Counted from the stretch's first letter, positions 25,718 to 35,222 are shown. The stretch is 64,000 nucleotides of DNA from Collinsella sp. An2 (GCF_002160065.1 NZ_NFJW01000003.1:145571-209570); one strand, 5' to 3'. The notes: generated by a model not told the origin, from the sequence alone. Numbers and translations: made by a program.

Positions 25718-26971
25718 GTGTCGAATCAAGATGCCTTGTCTCGCGAGGAGCTGCGCGCCCGCATGGACCGCATCCCCGATGTTCTTTCCGACGAGCTTAT
25801 CGAGCGCATGACCGAAGACCGTGCGCGCGGCTGGGTGAATCCCTATCGATGTGACGACGCGGATGCTCTGCGCCGCGAAGACCGTCCAGCGGACCGCGCG
25901 AGCATCTGGCGTCCGGCGTTCGTTCGCGACGTCGAGAAGATCCTTCACACCCCGGCCTACAACCGATATGCCGGAAAGACCCAGGTCTTTAGCTTCCGCA
26001 GCAACGACGACCTTTCCCGGCGCGGCCTCCATGTGCAGCTCGTAGCTCGCATCGCGCGCGACATCGGTTATGCTCTGGGGCTCAACTGTGACCTCATCGA
26101 GGCTATCGGGCTGGGGCACGACCTGGGCCACACGCCGTTTGGACACGCCGGCGAGCGCTGTTTGAACGACGTCTTTCATGAGCACACGGGGCGTTGGTTC
26201 TTCCACAACGTGCATTCGGTCCGCGTGCTCGACGTGCTCTATGGCCGCAATCTTACGCTTCAGACGCTCGACGGGGCGCTCACCCATAACGGCGAGTACG
26301 AACAGCGCGTCTTTGAGCTCTCGGGTCTCAAGGACTTTGATGAATTCGACCGCACGGTCGAGGCGTGCTATCGCGATGGCGAGATGGCCGTGGGGCATCT
26401 GCGGCCTATGACGCTTGAAGGTTGCGTGGTGCGCATCTCGGACATCATCGCCTACGTGGGCCGCGATCGGCAGGATGCGATTGCCGCGGGCCTGCTTGAC
26501 GAGGACGCCTTTGAAGACGGACTGGGCGGGGCGTATAACTCGTGGATCCTCTCGCATGCCTCGGCGGACATCATCGAGCATAGCTACGGGCGCGACCGTA
26601 TCGAGATGAGCGAGGAGCTCTTCAGCGAGATTCGCCGCGCCAAGGCCGAGAACTATAAGAAGATCTATCGGGCAAGTGGCATAGAAGGGGAGAGCGCCGA
26701 GGTGCTCTCACGTGCCTTCTACCTCATGTACGAGCGCTGCCTGGCAGATCTGCGCGCTCGCGATGAGTCGAGCTACATCTTCAAGCACCATATCGCGCGC
26801 ATCGAGCGCCATCTGGAGCACTATGGCCGCACGTATGATTGGGCGTCCGACCCCGACCAGACGGTCGTCGACTACATCGCAAGCATGAGCGATGGCTACT
26901 TTGCCGAGCTCGCAACGAAGCTCTTCCCCCAGATCCGGTTCCCCCGGCGCACCTATATCAACGAGCGCTAG
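25718..26971 (+). CDS. dGTPase-like HD-domain triphosphohydrolase
   Basis: This 417-residue HD-superfamily protein resembles bacterial dNTP triphosphohydrolases, which split dNTPs to nucleoside and triphosphate. Supporting segments are FVRDVEKILHTPAYNRYAGK, TQVFSFRSNDDLSRRGLHVQ, the HD metal motif GLGHDLGHTPFGHAGE (near 133), HNVHSVRVL, LTHNGEYEQ and the later ISDIIAYVGRD. AGGAAGGAG precedes the GTG at 25718. It lies before rarA, which suggests a shared link with replication and nucleotide balance. Confidence 0.88.
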   Translation: MSNQDALSREELRARMDRIPDVLSDELIERMTEDRARGWVNPYRCDDADALRREDRPADRASIWRPAFVRDVEKILHTPAYNRYAGKTQVFSFRSNDDLSRRGLHVQLVARIARDIGYALGLNCDLIEAIGLGHDLGHTPFGHAGERCLNDVFHEHTGRWFFHNVHSVRVLDVLYGRNLTLQTLDGALTHNGEYEQRVFELSGLKDFDEFDRTVEACYRDGEMAVGHLRPMTLEGCVVRISDIIAYVGRDRQDAIAAGLLDEDAFEDGLGGAYNSWILSHASADIIEHSYGRDRIEMSEELFSEIRRAKAENYKKIYRASGIEGESAEVLSRAFYLMYERCLADLRARDESSYIFKHHIARIERHLEHYGRTYDWASDPDQTVVDYIASMSDGYFAELATKLFPQIRFPRRTYINER

Positions 26972-27015
26972 GCTCCCTGTGGCGCCTGCGAACGAACGTC
27001 ATATGAAGGGATGAC

Positions 27016-28371
27016 ATGGAGACCCTGTTCAGCCAAGGAGAGTCGGAGCGCACGCTCAAAAACGCCCCGCTTGCGGTGCGCATGCGCCCCGACTCGCTCG
27101 ATGAATACGTAGGCCAACAGAAGGCGGTGGGCCCGGATTCGTGGCTTCGCCGTGCGATCGAACACGACGTGCTCTCGAGCGTGATTCTCTACGGACCTGC
27201 CGGCACGGGCAAAACCACGTTGGCGCATATCATCGCCAAACATACGAGGAGCGAGTTCGTCGAGGTCTCTGCTGTCACGGGCACGGTCAAGGACCTGCGG
27301 CGCGAGATCGATGACGCCCAGCGCAGGCTCATGGCGTTCGACCGGCGTACCATCCTCTTTATCGACGAGATCCATCGCTTCTCCCGCTCTCAGCAGGACG
27401 CCCTGCTGCACGCTGTAGAGAATCGCACCGTGGTGATGATCGGCGCCACGACGGAAAACCCCTATTTCGAGGTCAACTCGGCCCTGCTGTCCCGCAGCCG
27501 CATCGTCGAGCTCGACTACCTCACCGACGAGGACATTGCGGTGCTCGTTCGGCGCGCGCTTGCCGATAAGCGCGGCCTTGCCGGGGCGTTTACCGCCGAC
27601 GACGAGGTCGTCTCGGCCATATGCCGCCTTGCTGCCGGTGACGCCCGCAGCGCCCTGACGACGCTCGAGCTTGCAAGCGAGGTGGCAATCCTTCGTCCCG
27701 AGTCCGATGCCCTCCGCGAGGCGGGCAAGGCTGTGCCCATTCTGCTCGAAGACGTTCAGACGGCCAATCCTCGGCGCGGCCTGTCGTACGACAAGTCGGG
27801 CGACATGCACTACGACATCATCTCGGCATTCATCAAGTCCATGCGCGGCAGCGACCCCGATGCGGCGGTCTATTGGCTCGCGCGCATGATCGATGCCGGC
27901 GAGGACCCCAAGTTCATCGCCCGGCGCATCATGATCCAGGCGTCGGAAGACATTGGCAACGCCGACCCCCAGGCGTTTCTCATCGCGGCTGCCGCCTTCA
28001 AATCTGCCGAGGTCATCGGGTACCCTGAATGCCGCATCAACCTGGCTCAAGCGGCGATCTACAACGCCCTGGCGCCGAAATCGAACGCCTGCGAGGCGGC
28101 GATCGACGCGGCGCTTGCAGACGTGCGCACAAGCGGCCAGCGCGAGGTGCCCAGCTACCTGCGCGACCGGCATCGTCCCGGTTCCGAGGACTACGGCGAC
28201 TACCTGTATCCCCACGACTACCCTGAAGGATGGGTTGACCAGCGCTACCTGCCCGAGGGGTTGGAGCGTGGCGCCTTCTGGAAACCCGCGGGCCGCGGCT
28301 GGGAACAGTGGCGCTACGAGCAGGCGCCCCGTAACGCTGGCTCATCCCGCGGAGCTGCAGGTTCGGACTAG
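27016..28371 (+). CDS. rarA: Replication-associated recombination protein RarA (MgsA)
   Basis: RarA is a AAA+ ATPase related to the clamp loader that acts at stalled replication forks. The 451 residues show RPDSLDEYVGQ, Walker A GPAGTGKTTLA (near 60), Walker B ILFIDEIHRFSRSQQD, sensor GATTENPYFEVN and ALLSRSRI, then the tetramerisation region (SGDMHYDIISAFIKSMRGSD, EDIGNADPQAFL). The C terminus (YLYPHDYPEGWVDQRYLPE) is typical of the family. The last codons and stop fall in an imperfect tandem duplication. Confidence 0.94.
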   Translation: METLFSQGESERTLKNAPLAVRMRPDSLDEYVGQQKAVGPDSWLRRAIEHDVLSSVILYGPAGTGKTTLAHIIAKHTRSEFVEVSAVTGTVKDLRREIDDAQRRLMAFDRRTILFIDEIHRFSRSQQDALLHAVENRTVVMIGATTENPYFEVNSALLSRSRIVELDYLTDEDIAVLVRRALADKRGLAGAFTADDEVVSAICRLAAGDARSALTTLELASEVAILRPESDALREAGKAVPILLEDVQTANPRRGLSYDKSGDMHYDIISAFIKSMRGSDPDAAVYWLARMIDAGEDPKFIARRIMIQASEDIGNADPQAFLIAAAAFKSAEVIGYPECRINLAQAAIYNALAPKSNACEAAIDAALADVRTSGQREVPSYLRDRHRPGSEDYGDYLYPHDYPEGWVDQRYLPEGLERGAFWKPAGRGWEQWRYEQAPRNAGSSRGAAGSD

Positions 28372-28420
28372 GTGTAGGGTTGCCCCGCGGAGCGGCGAGC
28401 TTGGACCGGGCATAGGGTCC
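28346..28420. repeat. Imperfect 38-bp tandem duplication across the rarA stop
   Basis: CCCGCGGAGC at 28346 and 28384 head two units, each continuing through GGTTCGGACTA/GCTTGGACCGG to GTAGGG/ATAGGG. The first unit encodes the end of RarA, so the gene's C terminus may vary between strains. Confidence 0.55.
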
Positions 28421-28586
28421 AATGTCTGTCGTCGAGACACGTCTGTCGCGCCGATTCGGACCCGCGCCTCTGGAGACGAGGTCGGTTCGTGCCAAGGGCG
28501 ATTCAAAGTTGGCGCATGGGGTAGTATTACCATCAGTTGTGTATTGAGGTTGCGGCGTGCACGTCGCTTCTGGTAGGGGAGGCAGC

Positions 28587-29270
28587 ATGGATCCGCTGCA
28601 AATCGTTTTGATCGTACTGGCGATTGCCGCCATATGGGCGGTCGTCGAGGTCGCGCTCACGCTTCGTCGTACGCGCGGCACCATGGACGGCGTCGATAAG
28701 ACTATGGGCAACGTCGACAAGGCGGTCGATGAGCTGACCCAGGTCGCCGCAGAGGCGCGTCCGGTCCTCAAGCATCTGGACGAGGCGATTTTGGAGGCCC
28801 GTCCGGTCATCGCCCATCTCGACGATGCCGCAGCGGAGCTTCAGCCCGCGGCGACGCAGCTCGAGCCTTTACTGAAGTCCGCGACCGTTGCCGTGGACGC
28901 GCTTTCCGCCAACCTCGTCGAGGTCGAAGGCGTCGTACGTGACGTCTCTGCCGTGACCGGCGCCGCCGCCAACGCGGGAAACGCGGTCTCGGGGTTCACG
29001 GACTCCGCCACGGGCGTTGTGAACCGCATTATCGGCAAATTTAAGTCGCATGACGACGAGCAGCCCCCTGCGCTTGAGGACGGGGAGCCGGCTGCTCCGG
29101 CCGCTCCTGCAGCTGAGGCCCCTCACGCCGATTCCAACGACGCTCCTCAGACTGTGACGCCTGCACCCGAGCGCCCGGGTCGCTACTTCACCTATGGTTC
29201 GACCGATGACACACCTGCGTCCGACGCGTCTGCGTCCGACGCCGACACGAAGGAGAGCATCCATGACTAA
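28587..29270 (+). CDS. DUF948-like membrane-anchored coiled-coil protein
   Basis: This 227-residue protein has one N-terminal membrane segment (PLQIVLIVLAIAAIWAVVEV) followed by helical repeats (MDGVDKTMGNVDKAVDEL, LDEAILEARPVIAHLDDAA) typical of DUF948 general-stress proteins. An Ala/Pro/Asp-rich tail ends DASASDADTKESIHD. GGGGAGGC precedes the ATG at 28587. It overlaps the RsbW-like gene (ATG within its last codons), so it belongs to the sigma-factor cluster and may report envelope state. No catalytic residues are seen. Confidence 0.65.
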   Translation: MDPLQIVLIVLAIAAIWAVVEVALTLRRTRGTMDGVDKTMGNVDKAVDELTQVAAEARPVLKHLDEAILEARPVIAHLDDAAAELQPAATQLEPLLKSATVAVDALSANLVEVEGVVRDVSAVTGAAANAGNAVSGFTDSATGVVNRIIGKFKSHDDEQPPALEDGEPAAPAAPAAEAPHADSNDAPQTVTPAPERPGRYFTYGSTDDTPASDASASDADTKESIHD

Positions 29271-29643
29271 TGGCAGCCCGGAGCAGGTTGTTCTCGAGGT
29301 GCGCTGCGAGCCGCGCCTTGCCCGGCTCGTACGCATGACGGCGGCCAACGTCGCCATGCTCTCGTCTATGTCCGTCGACCGTGTAGAGGATATCCGCATG
29401 GCGGCGGAGGAGGCATTCATCTATGCCTGCACGGTTGAGCCCGACGAGGCCATCTGCATCGCGTTTACCGTCGATGAGGGGCATGTCGCCATGGACTTCG
29501 AGCTTGGCGACGTCGACCTGGAAACCATCGACGCCTCTCCCGAGGCGGCCTACGCCGACCTCATCCTCACCGCGGTCTGTGACTCCTACTCCAAGGATAC
29601 CGACCCGGTTGTACTTCACCTCGACCTCAAGGCGGATGTCTAA
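29263..29643 (+). CDS. RsbW-like anti-sigma regulatory factor (degenerate ATP site)
   Basis: This 126-residue protein has the size and fold signature of RsbW/SpoIIAB anti-sigma kinases (MTAANVAMLSSMSVDRVEDIRMAAEEAFIY at its start, split here only for position: residues 25-54). The N-box usually reads E-A-x-x-N; here the Asn is Tyr (EEAFIYA), and no DxGxG box follows (MDFELGDVDLE). It may therefore bind the sigma factor without kinase activity. AAGGAG lies before ATG 29263. The SigB-type gene starts one base after its stop. Confidence 0.7.
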   Translation: MTNGSPEQVVLEVRCEPRLARLVRMTAANVAMLSSMSVDRVEDIRMAAEEAFIYACTVEPDEAICIAFTVDEGHVAMDFELGDVDLETIDASPEAAYADLILTAVCDSYSKDTDPVVLHLDLKADV

Positions 29644-29644
29644 T

Positions 29645-30436
29645 ATGGCAGAACGCACCCAGTCAACTAAGACTGCCTGGGACAAAGAGAAGACGCGAGA
29701 GCTCTTCCGAAGGTACAAGGAAGAGGGCGACATGGACGCGCGCGAGAAGCTCGTCATGTCGCACCTCAACCTTGTGCGGTTCCTGGCCAACAAGTTTAAA
29801 AACCGCGGCGAGCCTCTGGACGACCTCGTTCAGGTGGGCTACCTCGGCCTGCTGAAGGCTATCGACCGATTTGACCCAAGCAGGGGCCTTGAGTTCACGA
29901 CGTACGCGACGCCCACCATTCTGGGCGAGATTAAGCGCCACTTCCGCGACAAGGGGTGGAGCGTGCGCGTACCCCGTCGCCTGCAGGAGCTCTCCGCCAA
30001 GGTCAACCAGGCTACAGACACCCTGACGACCCAACTGCAGCGTTCGCCCACCGTTGAGGAAATCGCCGAGTACCTTGACGCTTCGGTTGACGAGGTGCTT
30101 GAGGCCATGGAATCGTCTTCGGCGTACAGCTCGGTCCCGCTTGAGGGTACGGGCTCTTCCGACAACGACGATGCGCCTTCGGTCATCGACCGCTACGCGT
30201 CTGAGGACAACGAGCTGAGCTTTACCGACGACCGTCTGGTGATCGAAGAGGCGCTCAAGTCGTTCTCGCCGCGCGAGCGTGAGGTCATCGAGCTGCGCTT
30301 CCTGAAGGGCATGACGCAGATCGAGATTGCCAAGGAGCTGGGAATCTCTCAGGTTCAGGTGTCGCGCCTGCTGCGCCGGACCCTCAAGAAGATTCAGGAC
30401 AAGATCGATCCCGAGGGGGTCATCGCGCGCTCATGA
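29645..30436 (+). CDS. SigB/SigF-type alternative sigma factor
   Basis: This 263-residue sigma-70 family protein has regions 2, 3 and 4 in the SigB/F/G style. The region 2 block is DLVQVGYLGLLKAIDRFDPS with FTTYATPTILGEIKRHFRDK. Region 3 is VPRRLQELSAKVNQ and SPTVEEIAEYL. Region 4 is SPREREVIELRFLKGMTQIE with AKELGISQVQVSRLLRRTL. It probably drives a general-stress or surface regulon under the preceding RsbW-like protein. It overlaps the permease gene by ATGA, so the four genes 28587-31908 form a coupled unit. No RsbV-like antagonist lies in the window. Confidence 0.92.
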   Translation: MAERTQSTKTAWDKEKTRELFRRYKEEGDMDAREKLVMSHLNLVRFLANKFKNRGEPLDDLVQVGYLGLLKAIDRFDPSRGLEFTTYATPTILGEIKRHFRDKGWSVRVPRRLQELSAKVNQATDTLTTQLQRSPTVEEIAEYLDASVDEVLEAMESSSAYSSVPLEGTGSSDNDDAPSVIDRYASEDNELSFTDDRLVIEEALKSFSPREREVIELRFLKGMTQIEIAKELGISQVQVSRLLRRTLKKIQDKIDPEGVIARS

Positions 30437-31908
30437 GCAACCCGGCACGCTCCTCGCACACCGATGCGGATTCCAAGATCCGCTCGCTCGCTCCCATCGC
30501 CCTGCGCGTATGGATTGTGGTGGGCGCCATCGTCATCGGCTCTGCCGTGCTCAACGTTCTCGGTGTGCTTGCGCCGGTCATCGAGTTCTTTGCCGTGGGC
30601 TCGCTTGTCGCCTTCGTCGCGTCTCCCATCGTGAACGTGCTTGAGCACCACGGAGTGCCGCGCGGTGTGGGTGCACTGCTGGGACTTGTCATCGTCGTGG
30701 CGGCGGTGCTCTGCCTCGTCCTGGTGATCGCGCCGGTCTTTATCGAGCAGGTCATGGACGTCCTCATGGTGCTGCCATCGCAGCTGCGCGCCTTCGGCGA
30801 GTGGGTCGTTTCGGTTACCAACGACTTCAAGATGTTCTCCCAGTCCAGTTGGGCCACCCAGCTGGACTCCGCCCTGGGGTCGCTTGCCAACGTGGCGTCC
30901 GACTTTGTGGCACAGCTTGCAGGCGATGTCGGCAAGGGCATGTTCCCGTTCATCTCGGGGTTTGCCTCGCAGCTCTTCATCATCTTTTTGGGCCTTGTGC
31001 TGGCTTATTGGCTTGCGCGCGACTATCCTCGCATCCACCGCGAAATCTGCACCATCGTGGGCGAGGACCGCGAGACGAGTTATCGGTTCATGGTCGCCAT
31101 CCTGTCGCGCTCCGTGGGTGGCTACATGCGCGGCCAGGTCATCACGTCGGTTATCAACGGCCTGCTCGCGTTCGTGGGTTTCGTGGTGATCGGGCACCCC
31201 TATGCCGGCCTCATGGCCGTCCTTACGGGGCTCCTGCACCTCATTCCCGTCGTCGGCCCGTGGATCTCGGCCGCCGTGGCGGTTTTGCTGGCGGTGTTCT
31301 TCGATCCGCTTTGCGCCGTCTGGACACTCGTGTGGGCCATGGTCGCCCAAAACATCACCGACAACGTGATCTCACCAAAGATCATGCAGTCTGCAGTCTC
31401 GGTGCATCCGGCCATGAGCCTTGCCGCCATCGTCGTGGGCTCGGCGCTGCTGGGGCCGCTCGGCATGGTGGTCGCCATCCCGCTCTGTGCGGCCATGAAG
31501 GGCCTCTTCATCTTCTACTTCGAAAACGGCACCAAGCGTCAGCTCGTCTCCTACGACGGGGCGATCTTCCAGGGTACGCCGTTCCGCGATGCCGTTGGCT
31601 CTCCGGTCGCTGCATACGATGCCCTGGGCGATGATTCCTTCGTAACGGAGTCCGAACTCGTCGATGAGGATGTCGCGCCGGACGCCGAGGCCATGCCGCG
31701 CCCCGAGCTCGACAACCCGTGGAGCCGCCTTTCGGCGCTCCAGCCTGGTGCAACCGGCATGTTCCGCAATCCCTTCGCTTCGGATAAGTCCGAGCAGGAC
31801 GACGGCGACACGTCCGGCGACGGCGACACGTCCAGCGACGGTTCCATGTCCGGCGCCGGCAAGCCGGGGGAGCGCGACCACAAGAAGGGCGACGGCAGGC
31901 GTCAGTAA
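30433..31908 (+). CDS. AI-2E family transporter (PerM-like permease)
   Basis: This 491-residue membrane protein of the AI-2E/PerM family has about eight hydrophobic helices with the family layout: LGVLAPVIEFFAVGSLVAF early, FIIFLGLVLAYWLARDYPRI in the middle, and HPYAGLMAVLTGLLHLIPVV and GPWISAAVAVLLAVFFDPL near the end. Relatives export the signal AI-2 or act as sodium/proton antiporters. A hydrophilic C-terminal tail of ~120 residues ends in Asp/Gly/Ser repeats (DGDTSGDGDTSSDG). Translational coupling to the sigma factor suggests stress-linked function. Confidence 0.85.
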   Translation: MSNPARSSHTDADSKIRSLAPIALRVWIVVGAIVIGSAVLNVLGVLAPVIEFFAVGSLVAFVASPIVNVLEHHGVPRGVGALLGLVIVVAAVLCLVLVIAPVFIEQVMDVLMVLPSQLRAFGEWVVSVTNDFKMFSQSSWATQLDSALGSLANVASDFVAQLAGDVGKGMFPFISGFASQLFIIFLGLVLAYWLARDYPRIHREICTIVGEDRETSYRFMVAILSRSVGGYMRGQVITSVINGLLAFVGFVVIGHPYAGLMAVLTGLLHLIPVVGPWISAAVAVLLAVFFDPLCAVWTLVWAMVAQNITDNVISPKIMQSAVSVHPAMSLAAIVVGSALLGPLGMVVAIPLCAAMKGLFIFYFENGTKRQLVSYDGAIFQGTPFRDAVGSPVAAYDALGDDSFVTESELVDEDVAPDAEAMPRPELDNPWSRLSALQPGATGMFRNPFASDKSEQDDGDTSGDGDTSSDGSMSGAGKPGERDHKKGDGRRQ

Positions 31909-31969
31909 GGCCCGCGGTCGGTCGCGTCCATATCACATGCGCATATTCCCTACATGCTCGCAGCCTTCG

Positions 31970-31998
31970 GTGCTGTAAGGGGCTGGTCATGCTATCCT
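31970..31998 (+). promoter_or_regulatory. Possible alaS promoter
   Basis: TATCCT (31993-31998) lies 54 bases before the alaS ATG, with GTGCTG (31970-31975) at 17-bp spacing. Confidence 0.4.
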
Positions 31999-32051
31999 TT
32001 TGTACGTTTACGTCACGTTGTACACGTGTGTTTATCTGAGGAGAACGCCAC

Positions 32052-34709
32052 ATGACCGAAGACCGTCCCACCATGACCACCGCAGAGATTCGCTCTGCGT
32101 TCTTGAAGTTCTTTGAAGACAAGGGGTGCAAGCTCTATCCCTCGTCGTCGCTTATCCCCGACGACCCGTCGCTTCTGCTTGCCAACGCTGGCATGAACCA
32201 GTTCAAAGAGTATTACCAGGGCAAGAAGACCATGCGCGAGATCGGTGCAACCTCGTGCCAGAAGTGCGTGCGCACCAACGACATCGACATCATCGGCTCC
32301 GACGGTCGCCATGCCTCGTTCTTCGAGATGCTCGGCAACTTCTCCTTCGGTGGCGTCTCCAAGGAGCAGGCGTGCACCTGGGCGCTCGAGCTTTCGACCG
32401 ATGTCTTCAAGCTTCCGAAGGATCGCCTGTACTTCACCGTCTTCACCGACGACGACGAGACCTACGACATCTGGCGCAGTCTTGGCGTTGCCGAGGACCA
32501 CATCAGCCGTCTGGGTGAGGACGACAACTTCTGGGCGGCTGGCCCCACCGGTCCGTGCGGCCCCTGCTCCGAGATCTACTACGACATGGGCCCCGAGGTC
32601 GGCTGCGGCCGTCCCGACTGCGCGCCCGGCTGCGACTGCGATCGCTTCCTGGAGTACTGGAACCTCGTGTTCACCCAGTTTGATCGCCAGGAGGACGGCT
32701 CCATGCCGGAGCTGCCGCACCGCAACCTCGATACCGGCATGGGCCTTGAGCGCATGAGTGCCATCATGCAGCACAAGACCTCCTTCTTCGACAGCGACAT
32801 CATGCAGGGCCTCATCCGCCTGGGCGAGGAGATTTCGGGTGTGACCTACGTGGGCGACGACTACGAGGGCCCCAGCCGCTCGCTGCGCATCATCGCCGAC
32901 CACGCGCGCTCCGTTGACTTCATGATCTCTGACGGCATCCTGCCGGGCAACGAGGGCCGCGGCTATGTGCTGCGCCGTCTGCTCCGTCGCGCCGTCTTCC
33001 ACGGCCGCCTGCTGGGCGTCGAGGGCGCCTTCCTGGGCCGCTTCATCGACAAGGTGAACGAGCTCATGGCCGATGCCTATCCCGAGCTCACCAAGAACGC
33101 CGCTCTGGTTAAGGGCATCGTGAACGCCGAGGAGGAGCGCTTCTCGCAGACCCTCGACAACGGTCGCGTCTATCTGGACGAGGCGCTCTCCAAGCTCGGC
33201 GAGGGCGAGGTGCTCGACGGCGCCTCTGCCTTTATGCTGCACGACACCTTTGGTTTCCCCATTGACCTTACCGTCGAGATCGCCCAGGGCGCGGGCCACG
33301 ACGTTGACATCGACGGCTTCAACCGCGAGATGGAGGCCCAGCGCGAGCGTGCGCGTGCCAACGTGAAGGGCGACGCGTGGGGCTCCTTCAACGACGTGTG
33401 GGTCGAGCTCTCTGACAGCGTGGCCGCGACCGAGTTCTGCGGCTATGAGGACGATGCGCTCGAGGGTGCTCACGTGCTCGCGATCGTGCGCGACGGCGCC
33501 TCGGTCGACGCTGCCTCTGAGGGCGAGGACGTCGAGGTCGTGCTTGACCGCACGCCGTTCTATGCCGAGATGGGTGGCCAGATGGGCGATACCGGCGAGC
33601 TTGCTTCTGCGGGCGCGCGCCTTGCCGTGTCTGACACCAAGGCCCATGCGGGCATCTATGCGCATGTCGCGCATGTCGAGGCTGGTGAGCTTCACGTGGG
33701 CGATACGGTGGCTGCTACGGTCGACCATCATCGCCGCGAGCTCCTGCGCCGCAACCATACCGCGACGCACCTGCTTGACGCCGCGCTTAAGGAGGTGCTG
33801 GGCGACCACGTGAACCAGGCAGGCTCCCTGGTGGCGTCCGAGCACCTGCGCTTCGACTTCACCCACTTCGAGGCCCTCTCGACCGAGCAGCTTGCCCGCG
33901 TCGAGGAGCTCGTGAATCGCGAGATCTTTGCCGCCAAGCCCGTCGTGACCCAGGTCATGGGCATCGATGAGGCCAAGGCTGCCGGCGCTGTCGCACTCTT
34001 TGGCGAGAAGTACGGCGACGTGGTGCGCGTTGTCTCCGTGGGTACCGAGGACCGTCCGTTCTCGCGCGAGCTCTGCGGCGGCACGCATGCCCGCAATACC
34101 GCCGAGATCGGCTTCTTCCGCATTGTCTCCGAGTCCTCGACCGGCTCTAACGTGCGTCGTATCGAGGCTGTGACGAGCGAGGGCGCCGTGGCCTATCTGG
34201 ACGCGCGCGCTCACATGCTTGAGCAGACCGCCGAGGCGCTTAAGTGCCGCGTGGACGAGGTTCCGACGCGTGTCGCCGGTCTGCAGAAGGAGCTGCGCGA
34301 GGCCAACCAGAAGCTCAAGGCCGCCCTTACCGGCGGCTCGTCCGACGCCATCTCGCACGCTATCGAGACCGCGCGCGACATGGGTGCCTACAAGTTGGTC
34401 ATCGCCCAGCTCGAGGGACTTGAGGCTGCCGACCTGCGCAACGTCTGGGATACCGTGCGCCAGAAGGCGCAGGGCCCCGTGGCGTGCGTGCTTGCTACCG
34501 TGACCTCCAAGGGCCAGCCGGCGCTTCTTGCCGGTGCGACCGACGAGGCTGTGGCGGCTGGCTTCAAGGCGGGCGATATCATCAAGCAGATCGCTCCGCT
34601 TGTGGGTGGCGGCGGTGGCGGCCGTCCCACCATGGCTCAGGCTGGCGGCAAGGATGCCTCTGGCATTCCCGCGGCGCTCGAGGCTGCTCAGAAGGCACTT
34701 GAGGCGTAA
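32052..34709 (+). CDS. alaS: Alanyl-tRNA synthetase
   Basis: AlaS charges tRNA-Ala and edits Ser/Gly mischarging. The 885 residues hold the class II catalytic core (AEIRSAFLKFFEDKGC, MNQFKEYYQG, QKCVRTNDID, FFEMLGNFSFG), a tRNA-recognition region, the editing domain with RRNHTATHLLDAAL (near 566) and CGGTHARNT (near 674), and a C-terminal DHHA1 region (ALLAGATDEAVAAGFKAG). GAGGAG at 32038 supports the ATG. ruvX follows by five bases, and a terminator closes the pair. Confidence 0.97.
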   Translation: MTEDRPTMTTAEIRSAFLKFFEDKGCKLYPSSSLIPDDPSLLLANAGMNQFKEYYQGKKTMREIGATSCQKCVRTNDIDIIGSDGRHASFFEMLGNFSFGGVSKEQACTWALELSTDVFKLPKDRLYFTVFTDDDETYDIWRSLGVAEDHISRLGEDDNFWAAGPTGPCGPCSEIYYDMGPEVGCGRPDCAPGCDCDRFLEYWNLVFTQFDRQEDGSMPELPHRNLDTGMGLERMSAIMQHKTSFFDSDIMQGLIRLGEEISGVTYVGDDYEGPSRSLRIIADHARSVDFMISDGILPGNEGRGYVLRRLLRRAVFHGRLLGVEGAFLGRFIDKVNELMADAYPELTKNAALVKGIVNAEEERFSQTLDNGRVYLDEALSKLGEGEVLDGASAFMLHDTFGFPIDLTVEIAQGAGHDVDIDGFNREMEAQRERARANVKGDAWGSFNDVWVELSDSVAATEFCGYEDDALEGAHVLAIVRDGASVDAASEGEDVEVVLDRTPFYAEMGGQMGDTGELASAGARLAVSDTKAHAGIYAHVAHVEAGELHVGDTVAATVDHHRRELLRRNHTATHLLDAALKEVLGDHVNQAGSLVASEHLRFDFTHFEALSTEQLARVEELVNREIFAAKPVVTQVMGIDEAKAAGAVALFGEKYGDVVRVVSVGTEDRPFSRELCGGTHARNTAEIGFFRIVSESSTGSNVRRIEAVTSEGAVAYLDARAHMLEQTAEALKCRVDEVPTRVAGLQKELREANQKLKAALTGGSSDAISHAIETARDMGAYKLVIAQLEGLEAADLRNVWDTVRQKAQGPVACVLATVTSKGQPALLAGATDEAVAAGFKAGDIIKQIAPLVGGGGGGRPTMAQAGGKDASGIPAALEAAQKALEA

Positions 34710-34714
34710 GCGAC

Positions 34715-35131
34715 ATGGCTGCTCTGGCGCTCGATATCGGTGATGTTCGCGTTGGCATCGCTGCGTCTGACGCAAGCGGACGCGTGGCGATGCCGGTGAA
34801 GGTGCTTCCGGCGGCGGAGGTGACCGGTATGGCTCGGTCGTTCCGCATGATCTTGGAGGACTATGAGCCCGAGGTGCTCGTGTGCGGGCGTCCCGAGACC
34901 CTGGGAGGGGAGGATGGCCCGCAGGCCCAGCGCGTCACCGAGGTGGCTCGGCGCGTGGGCGAGGCGACCGGTCTTCCCGTCGAGTTCGTCGACGAGCGCT
35001 TGTCCTCGCGCGAGGCCAAGCGCATCCTGCGCGAACAGGGCCTTTCCGAGCGCGATATGCGCGGCAAGGTCGATATGGTTGCAGCGAGTCTGTTTCTGCA
35101 GACTTGGCTTGACCGTCAGCGCAACGCGTAG
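34715..35131 (+). CDS. ruvX: RuvX/YqgF-family putative pre-16S rRNA nuclease
   Basis: This 138-residue RNase H-fold protein is needed for 5' maturation of 16S rRNA in other bacteria. It has LALDIGDVRVGIAASD at the start, VCGRPETLGGEDGPQA, FVDERLSSREAKRIL and KVDMVAASLFLQTWLD near the end, giving the three acidic catalytic residues. In many actinobacteria alaS-ruvX is followed directly by mltG; here mltG is 9 kb away, past an accessory block. Confidence 0.93.
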   Translation: MAALALDIGDVRVGIAASDASGRVAMPVKVLPAAEVTGMARSFRMILEDYEPEVLVCGRPETLGGEDGPQAQRVTEVARRVGEATGLPVEFVDERLSSREAKRILREQGLSERDMRGKVDMVAASLFLQTWLDRQRNA

Positions 35132-35184
35132 GGGAGTGCCCGGGGGTTGTCTGGCGCTAGGCTGCGCGGTTGATTTGCTTGTGG

Positions 35185-35222
35185 AGGCGAGGGTCCAGTT
35201 GGGTCCTCGCCTTTTCTTTTTG
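35185..35222 (+). terminator. Rho-independent terminator of alaS-ruvX
   Basis: AGGCGAGG (35185-35192) pairs with CCTCGCCT (35205-35212), followed by TTTCTTTTTG, 54 bases after the ruvX stop. Confidence 0.85.
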
